Part shown: one piece after another, positions 12,842-23,909 of the stretch
How positions within the stretch are numbered: position 1 is the first letter of the stretch
How the letters are laid out: every line of letters starts with the position of its first letter
Assembly (NCBI GenBank): GCA_905250075.1
Contig: CAJNOP010000003.1
Span: 4,418,692 to 4,482,691 of the forward strand
Reading direction: 5' to 3'
Source of the DNA: Rotaria sp. Silwood1
Lineage: Eukaryota; Rotifera; Eurotatoria; Philodinida; Philodinidae
DNA length: 64,000 nt
Translations under genes and position numbers: made by a program
Notes under the pieces: generated by a model
Told to the model about the DNA's origin: nothing
Database searches by the model: none
The model's input: only the letters and a program-made list of their open reading frames with translations

Positions 12842-15488
12842 GTGATCATTCTTTGTATAGAACACAATTCTTTTCGATAACCAAAAATAAACATTTACTT
12901 TCTCGTTACACTCTCCTTTAGCAAGTTTGCTTATTTTTGTTTTTCGTCTGTATATTTAGCAGAAAAAGCCTATTCTATATATGAGATTTTTTTTGTCTCT
13001 AATTTTACATTATTCAAAAGACTAACGAACAATATATATATACATATAAGCATTCTATATATACGTTTTCATTTGTGTATCGAATGTAAGTAAACATCAT
13101 TAGTAGAAAAGAGAATAAAATTCTATGATTCTCCTAATGTATGAGTAATACTTAAGAAATAATAGGAACTGCAATCAGGCAATAAGACTTGTAGCAAGAA
13201 CATCTGCAAGTAAAAAGAAAATGGTTAGAATTGATGAAATTTTCATCAGAATTTGTTTGTGTTACATCGGATTATTCGAAAAATATAAAGATTGAATAGA
13301 AAAATCAGAATGGTGATTTATTCATGACAGAAAACAACATATATATTAAACTTCATTTGAATTGTTCGCTGTTTTTTGTGTGTATTTGTATTCAAAAAGA
13401 AATAGATGACATCAACAACACTCAAGCAGATAGACTTTTATTAAAAAAATACGTTTTTTTTGTAGTTTTTCGTTTGTATATCTGCTTGAATGGAATGCGG
13501 AAGCATGATAGAATCTTGAACGTTATACATATAGTAAATATACTTATTTAATAAAACTGTTTTACAAGAATAAATACATTTGTAATTATTGATGTTTCCT
13601 AATATATTCAAGAGACAAAATATATTACTTATATTAGTGTTATTACAATAGAAAAATGGATTATCTTTCGCTAATGTTTATTCATCATCATATGTTTTCA
13701 ATTTATGATGAAATTTCATCGAATCGATATTTCAGTACTTTTCATCCGTTTACTAAAAAAATGTACAATGTTTTATTTGACTTATTGCTACTGAACTATG
13801 CATTATGTATATTTGGTATATGATTCGAATGTTCTACCTGTAAAGAGAAGAATGATATCGTGACACGAGCTTACTTTGCAAGAATAAAATTAATCAATTA
13901 ATGACTTGAAAATCAAGCTTAATTGACATCAATATGACTTCAAAATCAAATCTTCTAAAACAGTTCTTTCATTTCATAGCAAATCATACGTCAAATCTGT
14001 AAACTACACAACTCCGTTGAGTGAACGACTTTTAATGGTTCTCATGATGTTCATAATAGACAGGTTTCACTGTAAGTATAAATAGATATTTCGAATTGTT
14101 CACATTTTGTGTTGTCTGATATAAAAAGACATGATAAAATTTTACAAAAACTCCACATCTTTAAAAGAAAAGCTTCCAATGCATTTCTTCGTTCTGATGA
14201 TTAAGTTATGCATGTAACATTTGAAAAAATTTTCACAGTGATGTTGTTTTTATACTTTTCACACAACTCATACGATCCATTGTATGACTCAAGTATAGAA
14301 TAGGTCAAATGAATGAGTAGATCATCTTGATTTAGAATTGGAATACATTGCTGATAGGTCATCATAAAGATATGTATTTTATTTTAGAAGAAGCTATTCC
14401 AATTGTTAATGATAAAAACAAATTTTAATTAAATATTTTTGAAATGTTTTTAAGAAAAAATTATTCATTTTCTTACGTTCAAGTAGTGAAATCATGTTAA
14501 ATTCAAATAGAATTAAAACTGAATAGTGAAAAATTTGAAGTTCTTGAATATATTGTCTATTAAACAACAAGAAAATGAATTATGTGAATTGAATATAAAT
14601 GTAAAACATAGATTTTAAAAGGGACCCATCTTGAACATTGACATATTGTGGTACTTGAAATAAGAAGAAAACGAAGCTCAGAGAAAAGCATGCACTATTT
14701 GTTAATCATCATTTTTTGAAATCACAATTTTAGGGTGACGGCAGTTTTGATCATCAAAATTTTCGAGCATTCGTTTCACATTATTTATCTCATAACAATG
14801 AGGGTAAGCGTTAGATCGTCTCCTCATCCACACCTAGTAGAGGAAACTAGTGCTGTAACAAATGCCAATTTCCTTTGTTCAAACCTAGTTTTCGCACCTC
14901 GATAACATTGATTCATAACTTCTAAATCAGAAGTTCTACAACAATTTTGAACTTATATTTAGAAGCAATATAAAATTTTAATTGTAACCTAATGTTTTCA
15001 AGTTTCTGCAAACTCCTTTACCAAGCTAAAAAATGAATGAGCACTTTGTCAAATTAATTTTCAAACATCCATTCTTATATAAATAATTTCTTATCAACCA
15101 ATAGATCAATCAGAGAAGAATAATTAATGTTCATTACATGAGTATTTATTATGATAAGATACAACCTATAAAAATACTTATTAGTTAATGTGCATTAAAA
15201 TGCATGATTTGTTTTTCCATAAATTAGGTAATATATATTTTCTAGCTACGCAATTGCATTTAATATGCTTGATCAATTATAATAAGTTGATTACAAAATG
15301 ATCATTATTATCAGATAGAATTAAATAATACCTAATGAAGAATTTAAAATGATTTAAGTGTTAATCATAATATCAATGATGAACACTCGACTTTATGAAA
15401 ATTTATAAATAAATATTTTGAAAAGGAAAAAGAATGAGAAGAGTTTATAAATAAAGTTGTTTTATATTTTAGTATTTTTTGTATTGTT
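12842..15488. other. Intergenic, nothing recognised
   Basis: 2.6 kb of AT-rich DNA between the 3' end of CHMP2 and the 3' end of the NHL gene. Short open frames such as 13324-13551 show no motif. An AATAAA near 12884 probably serves CHMP2. Confidence 0.55.
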
Positions 15489-17369
15489 TCATGAAATATT
15501 TTTATCATCCGATTTTTTTATTGAAGATTGATTTTCTTCAATTGTTTGTTCACGTATTGAACCAAAAAATTGTAATCGTTTATTTCCACTATCAGCAACA
15601 ATAACCGTTCCATCAACTGTTATATCTAAACCACATGGACGTTTTAATTCACCTGGTCCAGTACCTTCTACACCAAAATGTGTTATATAACCACCTTCAG
15701 GTGTACAAATCACAATACGATGATGACCCGTGTCCGATATGAAAATTCGATCATTAGAATCTACAGCAATACCAGAAGCACCTTCAAGACCTAAACCATT
15801 ACTATCAAGAATGTAGAATGGTTCAACATATGTTGGTCTATATAAATAAATAAATAAATAAACATATATGTTTAATTGAGAAGTAGCAAGCTATCTTTTT
15901 ACCCATCAGCATCTTTTGGAATAAAACATAAAGCATTACCCTGATCAACAATACAAACAATTTGTTCCGTACTTTGTTGATGAGCTATTTGTATAGGAGT
16001 TATTTGATATTCTTCTTCTTGATTACATACTATTAAGTCAATAACTCGTTCGCATACTCCTTCTGGTCGCATAACTTGTATTCGAAAATTTCCTCGATCA
16101 CAAATATATAAATAGCCATCATTATAATCAATAGCAATACCAGCTGGATGATGAAATTGATGTAGATCATGACCTGGTGAACCTAATTTATATTGTTTAA
16201 AATGATAGCCATCATATAAAGTTTCATTTTGTGCAGCATCTTCAGTCTCTTGTAAACCAGTAGGTGAATACATATAAAGACAATGATGAAAATGACTTGC
16301 AAGTATTACTGTACCATCATATGCAACAGCAATAGCTGTTGGTTGAAGTTTAGTCATTGCTTGATCATTAATAGTATGTTGAAGTTTTCCGTACATATCA
16401 AATATTTCCACAATACTTCGACCAACATCACATGAATATAATGTATAACTTTCATGATGAATACATACATCAATTGGTTGTCGATGATCTTTCACTTGAA
16501 GATCTATTATTTGTGTACGTAGTTTATTCGAATAACGTTCATTTAAAGCTAATTCATCAGCTGTTAATTCACGTGGTAATTGATTTGCATCCACTAATTG
16601 TGGTGCTACATCACTTTCGACTTCTTCAACATACTCATCTTCGTATTCACCTCCATGAACTTCCGATGAATCACATGTTGATGGTTTATAGAAAATACTT
16701 AAAGTTGGAAAACGTTGAACAAGACGATCCATTACTGCCTAAATATGTTGTCTATTTGTTAATATGAATAGTTAAAAAAAAGTCACTAACAAAAAATCCT
16801 TTCTTTTTATGTAATGATGAATCTTCGTAATATTCATTAGCATAACTGCTTTGTGCTTGTGTTGTGTCGTAATCTTGATCTATTAAAAGTAAATAGGAAG
16901 AAAAAAGGAACGATCACTGATGTATGAAAAAACTTACCATAATAACCCTGACTATCTTGCCAACGTGGTTCTCTTCGTGGTTCAGATACTGTTGTTCTTG
17001 TTTGTTCTTGCGGAAGCTGTTGAGTAGCATGAAATGCAGGTGATGCTTTTTTAGCATCTTCTTCAAACGGATTGGTTGATCGAATCGGAGCTTTCGGTGC
17101 ATTTTGTGTATGATCAAGTTTCTGATACACGTTTTCTTGTGATTTTTGTTCAGTAGATGTATTTGTTTGATGATGTCCTGTTTTTGCGATACTTTCAACT
17201 TGAGGACGAAGAAGATCATCATCCGTATTTTCTGTATTCTTTTGTATTGTTGCTATTTGATTGCATAAAAAAACATTAATAATTTATTAAAGAAAATAAT
17301 TTTTTTACTATATAACTTCTCAGCTGGTTTATCCGCTGTTTGTTTTAATGGATCGAATTCATCAGCCAT
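15489..17369 (-). CDS. NHL-repeat beta-propeller protein with a disordered N-terminus
   Basis: Five exons on the minus strand: 17369-17309, 17252-16938, 16879-16791, 16738-15903 and 15837-15489, giving about 549 residues. The first 170 or so residues are polar and probably disordered (starting MADEFDPLKQTADKPAEK), with a KKKGFF stretch and a DEYVEEVESD acidic patch. The rest carries NHL-type blades: QPTAIAVAYDGTVILASHFHHCLYM, HHPAGIAIDYNDGYLYICDRGNFRIQV, EGASGIAVDSNDRIFISDTGHHRIVI and KRPCGLDITVDGTVIVADSGNKRLQ (shown only in part). Such propellers bind protein, RNA or ligands. I see no RING or B-box, so it is not a classic TRIM-NHL protein, and I give no specific function. It is transcribed divergently from the gene at 17636. 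Confidence 0.8.
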
Positions 17370-17635
17370 AACTAAGGTAAAGTATACTTCAATCGAACGT
17401 GATGATCAATAAATGCATACATGTACGTATATATGTATGTATATATATATAATATAGCAATATCACGCTTGTATAATGAGTCATAGTATGCGAGTAGATA
17501 TTTTATCATCACGTATATAACGTTTAATCGACACACCTGAGCGCACACATTTCTCTTACCTTTCAAGGCAAGACAAAAACGAATGTTTCTATTCATTACG
17601 ACTCTTCGTAGGCGTTTTTCAGGCGAAAAAGTATA
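17370..17635. promoter_or_regulatory. Divergent promoter region
   Basis: A 266-bp spacer separates the start codons of the minus-strand NHL gene and the plus-strand coiled-coil gene, so it must hold regulatory DNA for both. It contains a TA-rich microsatellite (about 17429-17456). No specific factor site is claimed. Confidence 0.5.
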
Positions 17636-18859
17636 ATGTCAGGACCATATCCGTCAACAGCAGCTTATGATGTATGGCCTCGAACTGCCGGTGCATCGTC
17701 AGGACCAGTGCCTCTTGGTGGTAGTCCATCAGGTTTACCAACTGTAGCCAATTCAAGTTTACCATTTAATACAGCAACAGCGTTTGGTAATCGACCACCA
17801 CCTGTTCCACAGCCACCGTCTACACCTTTTCCTTCAATTCAACAGCCGTTTGGTCAACGCAGTGGTATAACTCCGACTAATTATACTGGACTTAATACTT
17901 CACCGCCATATAATCAAATGGCAGCCAATGCAGTATGTAGTTTATAAAAATAGATAATGATTAAGTTGTTTGAAAAAAAACTTAACAGGCACAAACTCAA
18001 GCATTAAATGCTCAATTTGAAGCTTATCAACGACGATTAGCGCAACTTGAAGGTGAAAACGACGACCGAAGAACTGCTGTAAGAAGACAAACATTTTACT
18101 AAAACTTTTTAGTAAGTTAAAATATATTTTATTTTGTTATTTAGACAATGAATCTCACACAAATGGGTACGCAATTATTACAAGGTCAGATGGATGTACA
18201 AGAACAAGTTTTACAATACCAATTTGTATAGATATTCTTCTTCTTTTTTTTTTCGTTTTCTTTTTCATTTCATATCAATTGAAATCATTTTATAGATGTT
18301 AGAACAATGTATGGAAACACTTGATCATCAAAATTATGTTTTAAATGAACAATCTGAAGAATTATCATTACTTCGAGCTAAAATGAAACATTTTGAATAT
18401 CTTGTAGATGCATTTAAACTAAGTAAAGGTAACATCTATTTTTTTAAATATTATGAAAAATAATACTAATTATCTTTTCTTTTTTTAAGAAGGTACTAAT
18501 CTTCTACGAAGTGGAACTGGAGATTGGAATTGCATCAAAAGTAATATATCATGCTGTCGAGATCCCTTGTAAATATAAATATCTTAGAATCAATTAAAAT
18601 TTTTGCTTTTTCTTATTTGTAATATTATTACTTAAGAACACTACCACCTCCATCAACTTCTCCATTTTTTGCTGGTGGTGCAACTCGTGTAACAGCATCA
18701 ACATTTCAACCTTTTAATCCTCGATATCGATCACCAAATAGTCGTGCAGCAACAGCTGCAAATTTAAGTGGTCGTCGAAGTGTGACACCAACAGCTGGTA
18801 ATCGTAATTTTCCTAATTCCGATCAACGACCTTCACGTCGTTTTGGCAATCCCAACTAA
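17636..18859 (+). CDS. Pro/Ser-rich coiled-coil protein, function unknown
   Basis: Six exons: 17636-17932, 17989-18078, 18145-18225, 18296-18428, 18490-18568 and 18637-18859, giving 300 residues. The first 100 residues are rich in Pro, Gly, Ser and Thr. Residues about 100-200 form a helical, Gln/Glu-rich stretch typical of a coiled coil (LNAQFEAYQRRLAQLEGE, then VQEQVLQYQFMLEQCMETLD). The tail is basic and Arg/Pro/Asn-rich (SGRRSVTP, RPSRRFGNPN). I do not recognise the family. The fifth exon has a tandem acceptor (aagaag ending at 18492), so one Glu may be optional. The start ATG is the first in frame and lies in the divergent promoter with the NHL gene. Confidence 0.7.
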
Positions 18860-19016
18860 TGGCTCTAATTTTATTTAAATTAAAAAAGACGACAAATCAA
18901 AAGAAAATAATCTATAATGTACTTTTTTTTCTATTTTGGAATTAACTTAGATATATAATAAAAAATAGTTCAATGCCCTGAATAAATTTCTTTTTTTTTT
19001 TTACTAATCTGACATT
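18860..19016. terminator. Convergent 3' ends
   Basis: A 157-bp spacer between the stop of the coiled-coil gene (plus) and the stop of the leucine-rich-repeat gene (minus). It contains AATAAA-like sites on the plus strand near 18957 and must carry 3' processing signals for both genes. Confidence 0.4.
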
Positions 19017-19892
19017 TTAAACTTTTGTTGAAATAGGTATTGTTGATGATCTAAGATCTTGATGACCATTTGTACGATGATAAATTATATCCATTGTCAC
19101 ATTATCATTTCTTGTTAAACTTTGCCGTTTTATTAAACGATTTAAATGTTTATATGTACTGCCATTATGTCGTTTTTGGTGTCGTATTATAAATACAATT
19201 AAACATATACTAATAATTAACACAGGTAATAATATAAGAAAATAGAATTTATAACGATAAAATATCGTAAATTGATTACGTTGTTTTGCTACTTGCTGTT
19301 GATAAAAATATGAAACATTATAATGTTTACCATAAATAGTAATACCTTCTTCTGGTAATACATGACATTGAAGCAAGCGTTGCTCAAAATAACATAAGCG
19401 TTCTTCTTGTGCTAAAATATATAAACTTGAATTTGAATAACAATTTGGTGTCATTGACATAAATGATTTATCTATATGTCGATATAGATAGCGTGTAGCA
19501 CATGAACATGTATGTAAATTTTTTGGAAATTTTACAAATGTTTTTAAATTAGTTGACGGAGAAAATTGAGCAAAAACACAAAAATGTTTTTCATCATTTA
19601 ATTGAAAATCAACACTTTCATTTAATAAAAGTAAATCTGTATTCATATGTAAAAAAGCATATGGATCAAGACGAAGAATATTTCGACCGAGATTTAATTC
19701 TTTTAAATGATATAAATTAAAAAAAGCTTCATTTTCGATTGTTGTTATACCATCCAACATTAAATATTCCAATTGATTTAAATGTTCAAACATTCGCTTA
19801 GTGATATGTTGAATTGAACGTGAGAATATTTTTAGTGATCGTAATTGTGGAAATCGTTGAGCTAATTCTCGATTATTAAATGATCGAAAACC
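19017..19892 (-). CDS. Leucine-rich-repeat transmembrane protein, 5' end lost in assembly gap
   Basis: An open minus-strand frame runs from the N gap (19892) to the stop at 19017, about 291 residues with the N-terminus missing. Its order is: LRR units (FPQLRSLKIFS, HLNQLEYLMLDG, NLYHLKELNLGRNILRLDPYAF), a Cys-containing C-terminal cap (CSCATRYLYRH ... CYSNSS ... CYFEQRLLQC), a hydrophobic membrane span (YFLILLPVLIISICLIVFII) and a cytoplasmic tail of about 50 basic/polar residues (RHQKRHNGSTYKHLNRL). This is the layout of a type I LRR surface receptor or adhesion protein; the ligand cannot be deduced. The frame starts exactly at the gap, so more repeats and a signal peptide should lie beyond it. 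Confidence 0.8.
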   Translation of the reverse strand, partial: GFRSFNNRELAQRFPQLRSLKIFSRSIQHITKRMFEHLNQLEYLMLDGITTIENEAFFNLYHLKELNLGRNILRLDPYAFLHMNTDLLLLNESVDFQLNDEKHFCVFAQFSPSTNLKTFVKFPKNLHTCSCATRYLYRHIDKSFMSMTPNCYSNSSLYILAQEERLCYFEQRLLQCHVLPEEGITIYGKHYNVSYFYQQQVAKQRNQFTIFYRYKFYFLILLPVLIISICLIVFIIRHQKRHNGSTYKHLNRLIKRQSLTRNDNVTMDIIYHRTNGHQDLRSSTIPISTKV

Positions 19893-19902
19893 NNNNNNNN
19901 NN
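19893..19902. other. Assembly gap (ten N)
   Basis: Ten ambiguous bases. Two genes face each other across the gap and both lack their 5' ends, so the real distance is much larger than ten bases. Confidence 0.98.
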
Positions 19903-20594
19903 AAAAAAACTTATTGGAATAAATGAAACACTAATTTGTTATTTTAGTCCATTTCGACGTTCAAAAGAAACATGTGAATTAATATGTGAAGCATTTTCAA
20001 AAGAGAAAATTTTAAAAATACGAGAAGATCCACGTATAAGAGAACAAGAATGGTAAATAATAAATGCATAGAATCATTGTTTAAGCTTAAGGATTGGTTT
20101 CTTTTTGTGTTTTTCATAGGGGAAATTTCCAAGATCTAGCAAAACGTGAAATAACAGTGGCTGAAAGACAAAAAATTGGACGATTCTTTTATCGATTTCG
20201 AAATGGTGAATCCGGTGCTGATGTATATGATCGTGTTAGTTCATTTATGGATAGTTTATTTCGTGAAATGGATGGTAATTTAATGCCAAATAGTAATATA
20301 TTAATTGTTAGTCATGGTTTATTTATGAGATTATTTTTAATGCGTTTTTATCGTTGGTCAGTAGAAAAATTTCATACATTAGAAAATTTTAATAATTGTG
20401 GTTATTGTATTTTGGAAAGAGATGATCAAGATGGAAGTTTTATACTTAAAACAGAGCTAAAAATTTTTCCTGAACGAAAACGAACTGCAATGAAAGATTT
20501 AAAAGAAAAGTTTAGTGAACAGAGCTTTAATGAAGAAATTATTACAACTTCTTATACAAGGGATACCAAAAATGATGAAAAAAAGAATGATTAG
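19903..20594 (+). CDS. Histidine phosphatase (phosphoglycerate-mutase-like, AT74 type), 5' partial
   Basis: Two exons, up to 20052 and 20120-20594, open at the gap. The protein contains ICYFSPFRRSKETCE, then EDPRIREQEWGNFQ, GRFFYRFRNGESGADVYDRV, ILIVSHGLFMRLFLMRFYRWSVEKF and NCGYCILER. This set matches the plant AT74 and fungal members of the histidine phosphatase superfamily: the R of the SPFRRS block, the E of REQEWGNF and the H of SHG are active-site residues. The catalytic N-terminal RHG motif must lie in or beyond the gap. The substrate is unknown. The C-terminal tail is charged and low in complexity. An AATAAA occurs at about 20636. The close resemblance to plant and fungal proteins makes horizontal origin possible. 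Confidence 0.8.
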
Positions 20595-21872
20595 AAAAAA
20601 TTTCTTTTTTTTGTGTATGTTTATTTAAATCAGAAAAATAAACTTGTTTACAAAAAAGTCTACTCGAACGGAAATGATGAGTAAAATGAAGTCTTGTGTT
20701 TGTTTATTTTTTTGTAAGCGTGACATAGTAAAAAATATTATTTTTCACAAAAAATTGTTATTTGGTTTAGTTTTATGAACAACAGTAAGAAAAGAAAGAC
20801 AATCATTTTTATTCTCAGATCTCCTATCATTGTTTATGAGTATATAATTATAATGATCGATGCAAAAGTTTTTGGACAAATGTTAAAAATGATTTCGTAA
20901 CACTCGAACAGTAGTTTTACTTTCGACTTATCACAAAAAAATTTCAAGACGAAGCAACGTGAAAATGTAATTGCAAGCTAATGTTTCCGTATTTTTGATT
21001 GGTGAGTTTACAATATTGTTTGTGACAAAGTTTGAATTAAGCATAGCCATGACTAAAACTTGTCAAATTTTCTCACGTCCTCTCATTCGAGTTTATTGCT
21101 TGAGTGTAACTGATGATCCCAAAGTAATTGGACAAAATGTTCATTCCATTTTCCGCCTGGTAAAGGAGTCTAGAGAAGTTTAAAATCCTTAGATTAGAAT
21201 GAAAATTTTGTATTTTTGCCGAGTATTGCTTCAAAATTTTTGTAAGACTTCTAATTTAGAAGTTGTTAGCTGACCTTTCAGAGGCGTAAAAATCAAGTGT
21301 GAACGAAGAAACTGAACGGTTTTTTTAGCAAATCTCTTCTACTACATTCGTTACATTACTGATTTATCTACACAGAATTAAAGAAAAGATTTTTCTTCCA
21401 AGTTCAGAAGGTATGGAAAATTCTGGCAGGAAAGCAAAGAAAATTGATAGGATTTGGAAGTCGTAATCTGAATTGAAAAGTCTCTGGGTTTTTCGGTGAC
21501 TAATGAACATTCTTTTAAATTATTTTTCAATCGGTCATCAGTCAGAAAATAATTTAAACAACAAAACGGCATTTTTAATACTAACGAAACATAAAATCAA
21601 GTGACAATTACACGATCTAAAATGAATTCATTCAAAGCTTTTTTATAAGAGATGAAAGTTTCCATCAACAAAAATCTATGAATCTTGAGAAAGAAACGAA
21701 TAATTAAATGCTTCTCTCATTTATTATTTTCTTAAGTAAAATAATTTGAGAATATGCTTTTATTAAAACGAATATTTTTTAAAACTTTTATTTCGAATAT
21801 ATTTCAATCATTTTATTAATAATTTCTTGTAATAATTAGATGCTTTAGAAAAATCAAAATAGTTAAACTTAA
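20595..21872. other. Intergenic; possible relic with Tc1-like end
   Basis: No gene recognised. Around 20862 the text gatgcaaaagtttttggac resembles the terminal repeats of Tc1-like elements, and a similar but weaker string in the same orientation occurs near 21118. Because they are direct rather than inverted, I do not define an element. Confidence 0.3.
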
Positions 21873-23021
21873 TTAAAAATGAAATTGCATCCATCGAGGA
21901 GATGCATGTTTCATTTTCTTTTGTTTAAGACAAGCTGGATTAGGTACAAAAGTTGAAGGTAATATTGGACCAATTCTTCCTTCAACATAATTAATTCGTT
22001 CACCACTTGGTCGTGATATACTCGATGGTAAACACTTATCTGAAGCATAAGTTTCAAAAAGAAATTCTCCATTACGCCATTGGTTACATTGATGACTTGG
22101 TCCAAATGGTGATGAACAAGGAATATCAGCAGCAACAAAATCTTCACTTTGATTATATTTATTACCAAAACACCAATCATTCCAATAATCTAATCCATAA
22201 AGATCACATTTGCCAGTATTACGATTATAATAATATTGATAACCTGATGTAAAATTCATCCACATATCAAATACACTATCATAAGTTGTATTACCATGAC
22301 CACCATTAACAGTAACAGTAACACGCATTTGTCGAGCTTTTTGATCATAAAAAATCAGACCTTCCGATCGATAATCAATAGCAGGTATAGAATGGAAAAA
22401 TGCATTTACATAACTGTCAGGTACACAACAATCATGTGGATCATCATTTCTTTGTTTATTTATTTTTTTAATTAATTCAATTTTATGTTCTTTGTCTTCT
22501 TTTAATGTATTCAATGAACCTTGTGTTAATTTTATATCAGAACATTGATGAAAAGTAGTCCCATGATCTGCCTCTTCTGGATTATTTGATAAATAACGAA
22601 CACGTAAAACACATTCATTACATGGTTCATTTGGTAAATTTATTTCAATTGAAAAATTTGTTTGTGTTATTTGATTCATTGAATTGTAATCCGAAAATGA
22701 ATGTAGTACACGAAAATCATTTTCAGATGGATTAAGACCTACAGCAAAGGAAACATCAAGTGTACCAGGTTGGCCTGTATAATAATGATTAAGATTTTGT
22801 TGAAATTCAACATTATATTTGCTACCAGCTACTAATGATGTACGTGGTGATGATGATGATGCATTAATATTACCACATGGTGCTATTTTACGATAACATG
22901 GATGAGCTCCTGGAGTCGAAATATCAAATTCACCACGTTGCATTGGTGACCAAAGACACATATGCATATGAACACCATTACCAATAATAACAAATACAAA
23001 AAGATAGAATATAAGATGCAT
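21873..23021 (-). CDS. Secreted copper-site (LPMO/BIM1-like) domain joined to an ependymin-like domain
   Basis: A single-exon gene of 382 residues. A hydrophobic signal peptide (residues 1-17) is followed by HMHMCLWSPMQRG. His20 aligns with the H-x-x-L-x-x-P-x-x-R-G start of LPMO-like copper proteins (BIM1/X325 family), in which the mature N-terminal His binds copper. Further family marks are the PCY and PCG cysteines, NECVLRVRY and the TTFHQCSDI block near residue 175. From about residue 200 a second domain resembles ependymin-related proteins: SEGLIFYDQKARQMRV, a YYYNRNTGKCDLYG segment and FETYASDKCLPSS. The N-terminal domain may bind copper and either oxidise polysaccharide or only handle metal; activity is not shown. 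The ATG directly precedes the signal peptide. Cysteines and N-glycosylation sites (NCSx-free NxS/T such as NFS, NFT, NQS) fit secretion. Confidence 0.7.
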   Translation of the reverse strand: MHLIFYLFVFVIIGNGVHMHMCLWSPMQRGEFDISTPGAHPCYRKIAPCGNINASSSSPRTSLVAGSKYNVEFQQNLNHYYTGQPGTLDVSFAVGLNPSENDFRVLHSFSDYNSMNQITQTNFSIEINLPNEPCNECVLRVRYLSNNPEEADHGTTFHQCSDIKLTQGSLNTLKEDKEHKIELIKKINKQRNDDPHDCCVPDSYVNAFFHSIPAIDYRSEGLIFYDQKARQMRVTVTVNGGHGNTTYDSVFDMWMNFTSGYQYYYNRNTGKCDLYGLDYWNDWCFGNKYNQSEDFVAADIPCSSPFGPSHQCNQWRNGEFLFETYASDKCLPSSISRPSGERINYVEGRIGPILPSTFVPNPACLKQKKMKHASPRWMQFHF

Positions 23022-23321
23022 TTTCGCTGATGGTCTTAGTTGGTAATAAATAAACTGATAAGATTTTAGTTACTGTTTTTTTTTATGTTAGAAAATACTT
23101 TATCACTAACTAAACAGGTGTTTTATCTTCTTGACGAAGGCTTTTTTTTATTACACGATGACGTGTATCGATTAAGATATGTATGATAAGAACTTGTGAT
23201 AAAGAAACGATCTGTGTTTAGAAAACAGATGTAACGAATTTATTAAGAAATATAAACATGTACTATATAATAAACGAATCGATGTGCTGAATTTTGTTTT
23301 TTTCTATTGTTATATTATATA

Positions 23322-23879
23322 GGATGTCCAGAAAGTCATTAGAGTTAGAAAAATTTGTATATCTCCATTACCGCTCGACCAAACGAGCTCATTTTTTTTT
23401 TACCAAGGATAGAGGCATGTTCACACTCCAAATCCATACGGACAAGGGTATTGAGAATCTTTGTTCAGTATCACTATTGACCTCAACAAGAAAATTTTAC
23501 TGTTTCACAGGTAGGAAAAAACAACATAGCAGATAGTACAAAAGACACTTTATTCAAAAGAAAATTGAATATCTCCATTACGGCTCGAGCAAACCAGCTG
23601 ATATTTTTCCCAAGGATCCAGGCATATTCATACTCCAAATCCATACTGACAAGGTTAGTGAGAACCTTTGTTAAGTATATTGTTTTTTTCCTGTCTGTGA
23701 AAAAATAAAATTTTCTTGTTGAGGTCAATAGTGATACTTAACAAAGATTCTCAATACCCTTGTCCGTATAGATTTGGAGTGTGAACATGCCTCTATCCTT
23801 GGTACAAAATGAGCTCGTTTGGTAGAGCTGTAATGGAGATATTCAAATTTTCCTAACACTAATAACTTTCTGGACATCC
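23322..23879. mobile_element. Foldback/MITE-like inverted-repeat element
   Basis: The element starts GGATGTCCAGAAAGT and ends with its complement ACTTTCTGGACATCC. The two arms, roughly 23322-23513 and 23690-23879, are imperfect reverse complements over about 190 bp. The centre holds a third, diverged direct copy of the left arm (about 23566-23680). Both flanks are TATATA, so the target duplication may be TA, TATA or TATATA. No transposase frame is present, so it is non-autonomous; the family is not assigned. Confidence 0.8.
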
Positions 23880-23909
23880 TATATACTATAAAAAAAACAA
23901 AAAATGTCT

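Noticed and set aside
20862..21140. Tc1-like terminal repeat pair
   Set aside because: The two similar strings are in direct, not inverted, orientation and no transposase lies between them.
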